Positions 63,786 through 64,000 of a DNA stretch of 64,000 nt are shown here, one piece after another; within the stretch, counting starts at the first letter, position 1, and each line of letters starts with the position of its first letter. The position numbers and the translations under genes were made by a program. The stretch comes from Leptospira wolffii serovar Khorat str. Khorat-H2 (GTDB lineage Bacteria; Spirochaetota; Leptospiria; Leptospirales; Leptospiraceae), in NCBI RefSeq assembly GCF_000306115.2, contig NZ_AKWX02000023.1, positions 62,001 through 126,000 of the forward strand. Direction: 5' to 3'. Below the pieces are notes generated by a model. It saw only the letters and a program-made list of their open reading frames with translations. It had not been told where the DNA came from and ran no database searches.

Positions 63786-63985
63786 TTACCGGCTTTCTTC
63801 CGAATCGGACCTTCCGCCTTGGGATCGGTTCCTCCTAAAAGAGCCAGTCTTTCTGCGGATTTTTCCCGGATCAATGCCTTAAGGCCTTCTTGTACTAGGC
63901 GGGTTTTTTCTTGGATGCCGGTGTACATTTGGGCGCTATGGAACAGCTCGTCCGGGATATATAGAGTGGTTTTGACCGCTATCAT
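63782..63985 (-). CDS. vapB: VapB antitoxin
   Basis: 67 residues. The N-terminal ribbon-helix-helix-like part (KTTLYIPDELFHSAQM...KTRLVQEGLKALI) is the VapB DNA-binding and dimerisation region. The C-terminal tail (GTDPKAEGPIRKKAGK) would bind VapC. It represses its own operon with VapC. The operon promoter is at the window's right edge. Confidence 0.9.
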   Translation of the reverse strand: MIAVKTTLYIPDELFHSAQMYTGIQEKTRLVQEGLKALIREKSAERLALLGGTDPKAEGPIRKKAGK

Positions 63986-64000
63986 ATATGGCAGTATATG
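63983..64000. promoter_or_regulatory. Candidate vapBC operator dyad
   Basis: CATATA and TATATG arms of six bases each (63983-63988 and 63995-64000) around a six-base centre, overlapping the vapB start codon. VapB dimers bind such dyads. The window ends here, so the rest of the promoter is not visible. Confidence 0.4.

Overview
The window reads as a chromosomal segment of a spirochaete, most likely Leptospira. This is inference from the mix of content. It has an orphan FliD and MotA, many lipoproteins with relaxed lipoboxes, 7TMR-DISM sensor proteins, an NADase-type glycan-binding lipoprotein, abundant partner-switching signalling parts, and frequent TTG/GTG starts with short or overlapping intergenic spaces. 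By eye the base composition is close to balanced, which would fit a Leptospira of the higher-GC intermediate group better than the classical pathogens. I could not compute this.

Layout. 1-3078: a PAS/HAMP sensor histidine kinase (5' end outside the window) with a stand-alone receiver. 3.2-7.1 kb: an acyl-CoA dehydrogenase and a membrane adenylate cyclase. 7.2-10.1 kb: fliD and a helical partner gene. 10.1-13.7 kb: two tandem 7TM-PAS-SpoIIE phosphatases. 13.9-19.5 kb: a zinc-ribbon protein, ribF, a STAS anti-anti-sigma factor, a coiled-coil secreted protein, a DnaJ-like protein, manA and an HNH nuclease. 19.4-21.9 kb: a 7TMR-DISM hybrid kinase with a small lipoprotein. 22-27.2 kb: a DUF1292-like protein, a CvrA-type antiporter and two tandem GT-C membrane glycosyltransferases. 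27.2-28.3 kb: an orphan motA whose upstream region holds a terminator. 28.3-36 kb: a CESA-like glycosyltransferase, then a tightly packed run of a Cys-rich protein, RnfC-like, RnfD-like, PTS IIA, DppB-like, DppC-like and PEGA genes. 36-42.3 kb: an HD phosphohydrolase, an IS5/IS427-type insertion sequence, folC, aroE, a WaaE-like glycosyltransferase and an HATPase protein. 42.2-48.6 kb: an amidohydrolase-like protein, a four-S1-domain protein, trmL, an RsbW-like protein, uvrB and a rhomboid. 48.7-57 kb: cutA, a Cys-rich lipoprotein, a serine hydrolase with a DJ-1 protein, a HAD hydrolase, an FMN reductase, and an overlapping lectin-like/membrane/VanW trio. 57-64 kb: a 1-Cys peroxiredoxin, a DJ-1/ThiJ protein, an XRE regulator, an ankyrin and a Cys/Gly-rich lipoprotein pair, a sterol-desaturase-like enzyme with a membrane AraC regulator, and vapBC.

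How genes work together. The clearest theme is signalling. SpoIIE phosphatases (two), a STAS protein and two GHKL ATPase proteins could form one or more partner-switching circuits. The two 7TMR-DISM lipoproteins feed cAMP and phosphorelay outputs. The most unusual unit is the 29.9-36.0 kb run, where a reduced Rnf-like pair is coupled to a PTS IIA protein and a lone pair of ABC permeases. The neatest evolutionary detail is the insertion sequence, which landed exactly in the overlapping stop codons of two convergent genes and preserved both. No rRNA, tRNA, CRISPR array or prophage was seen.
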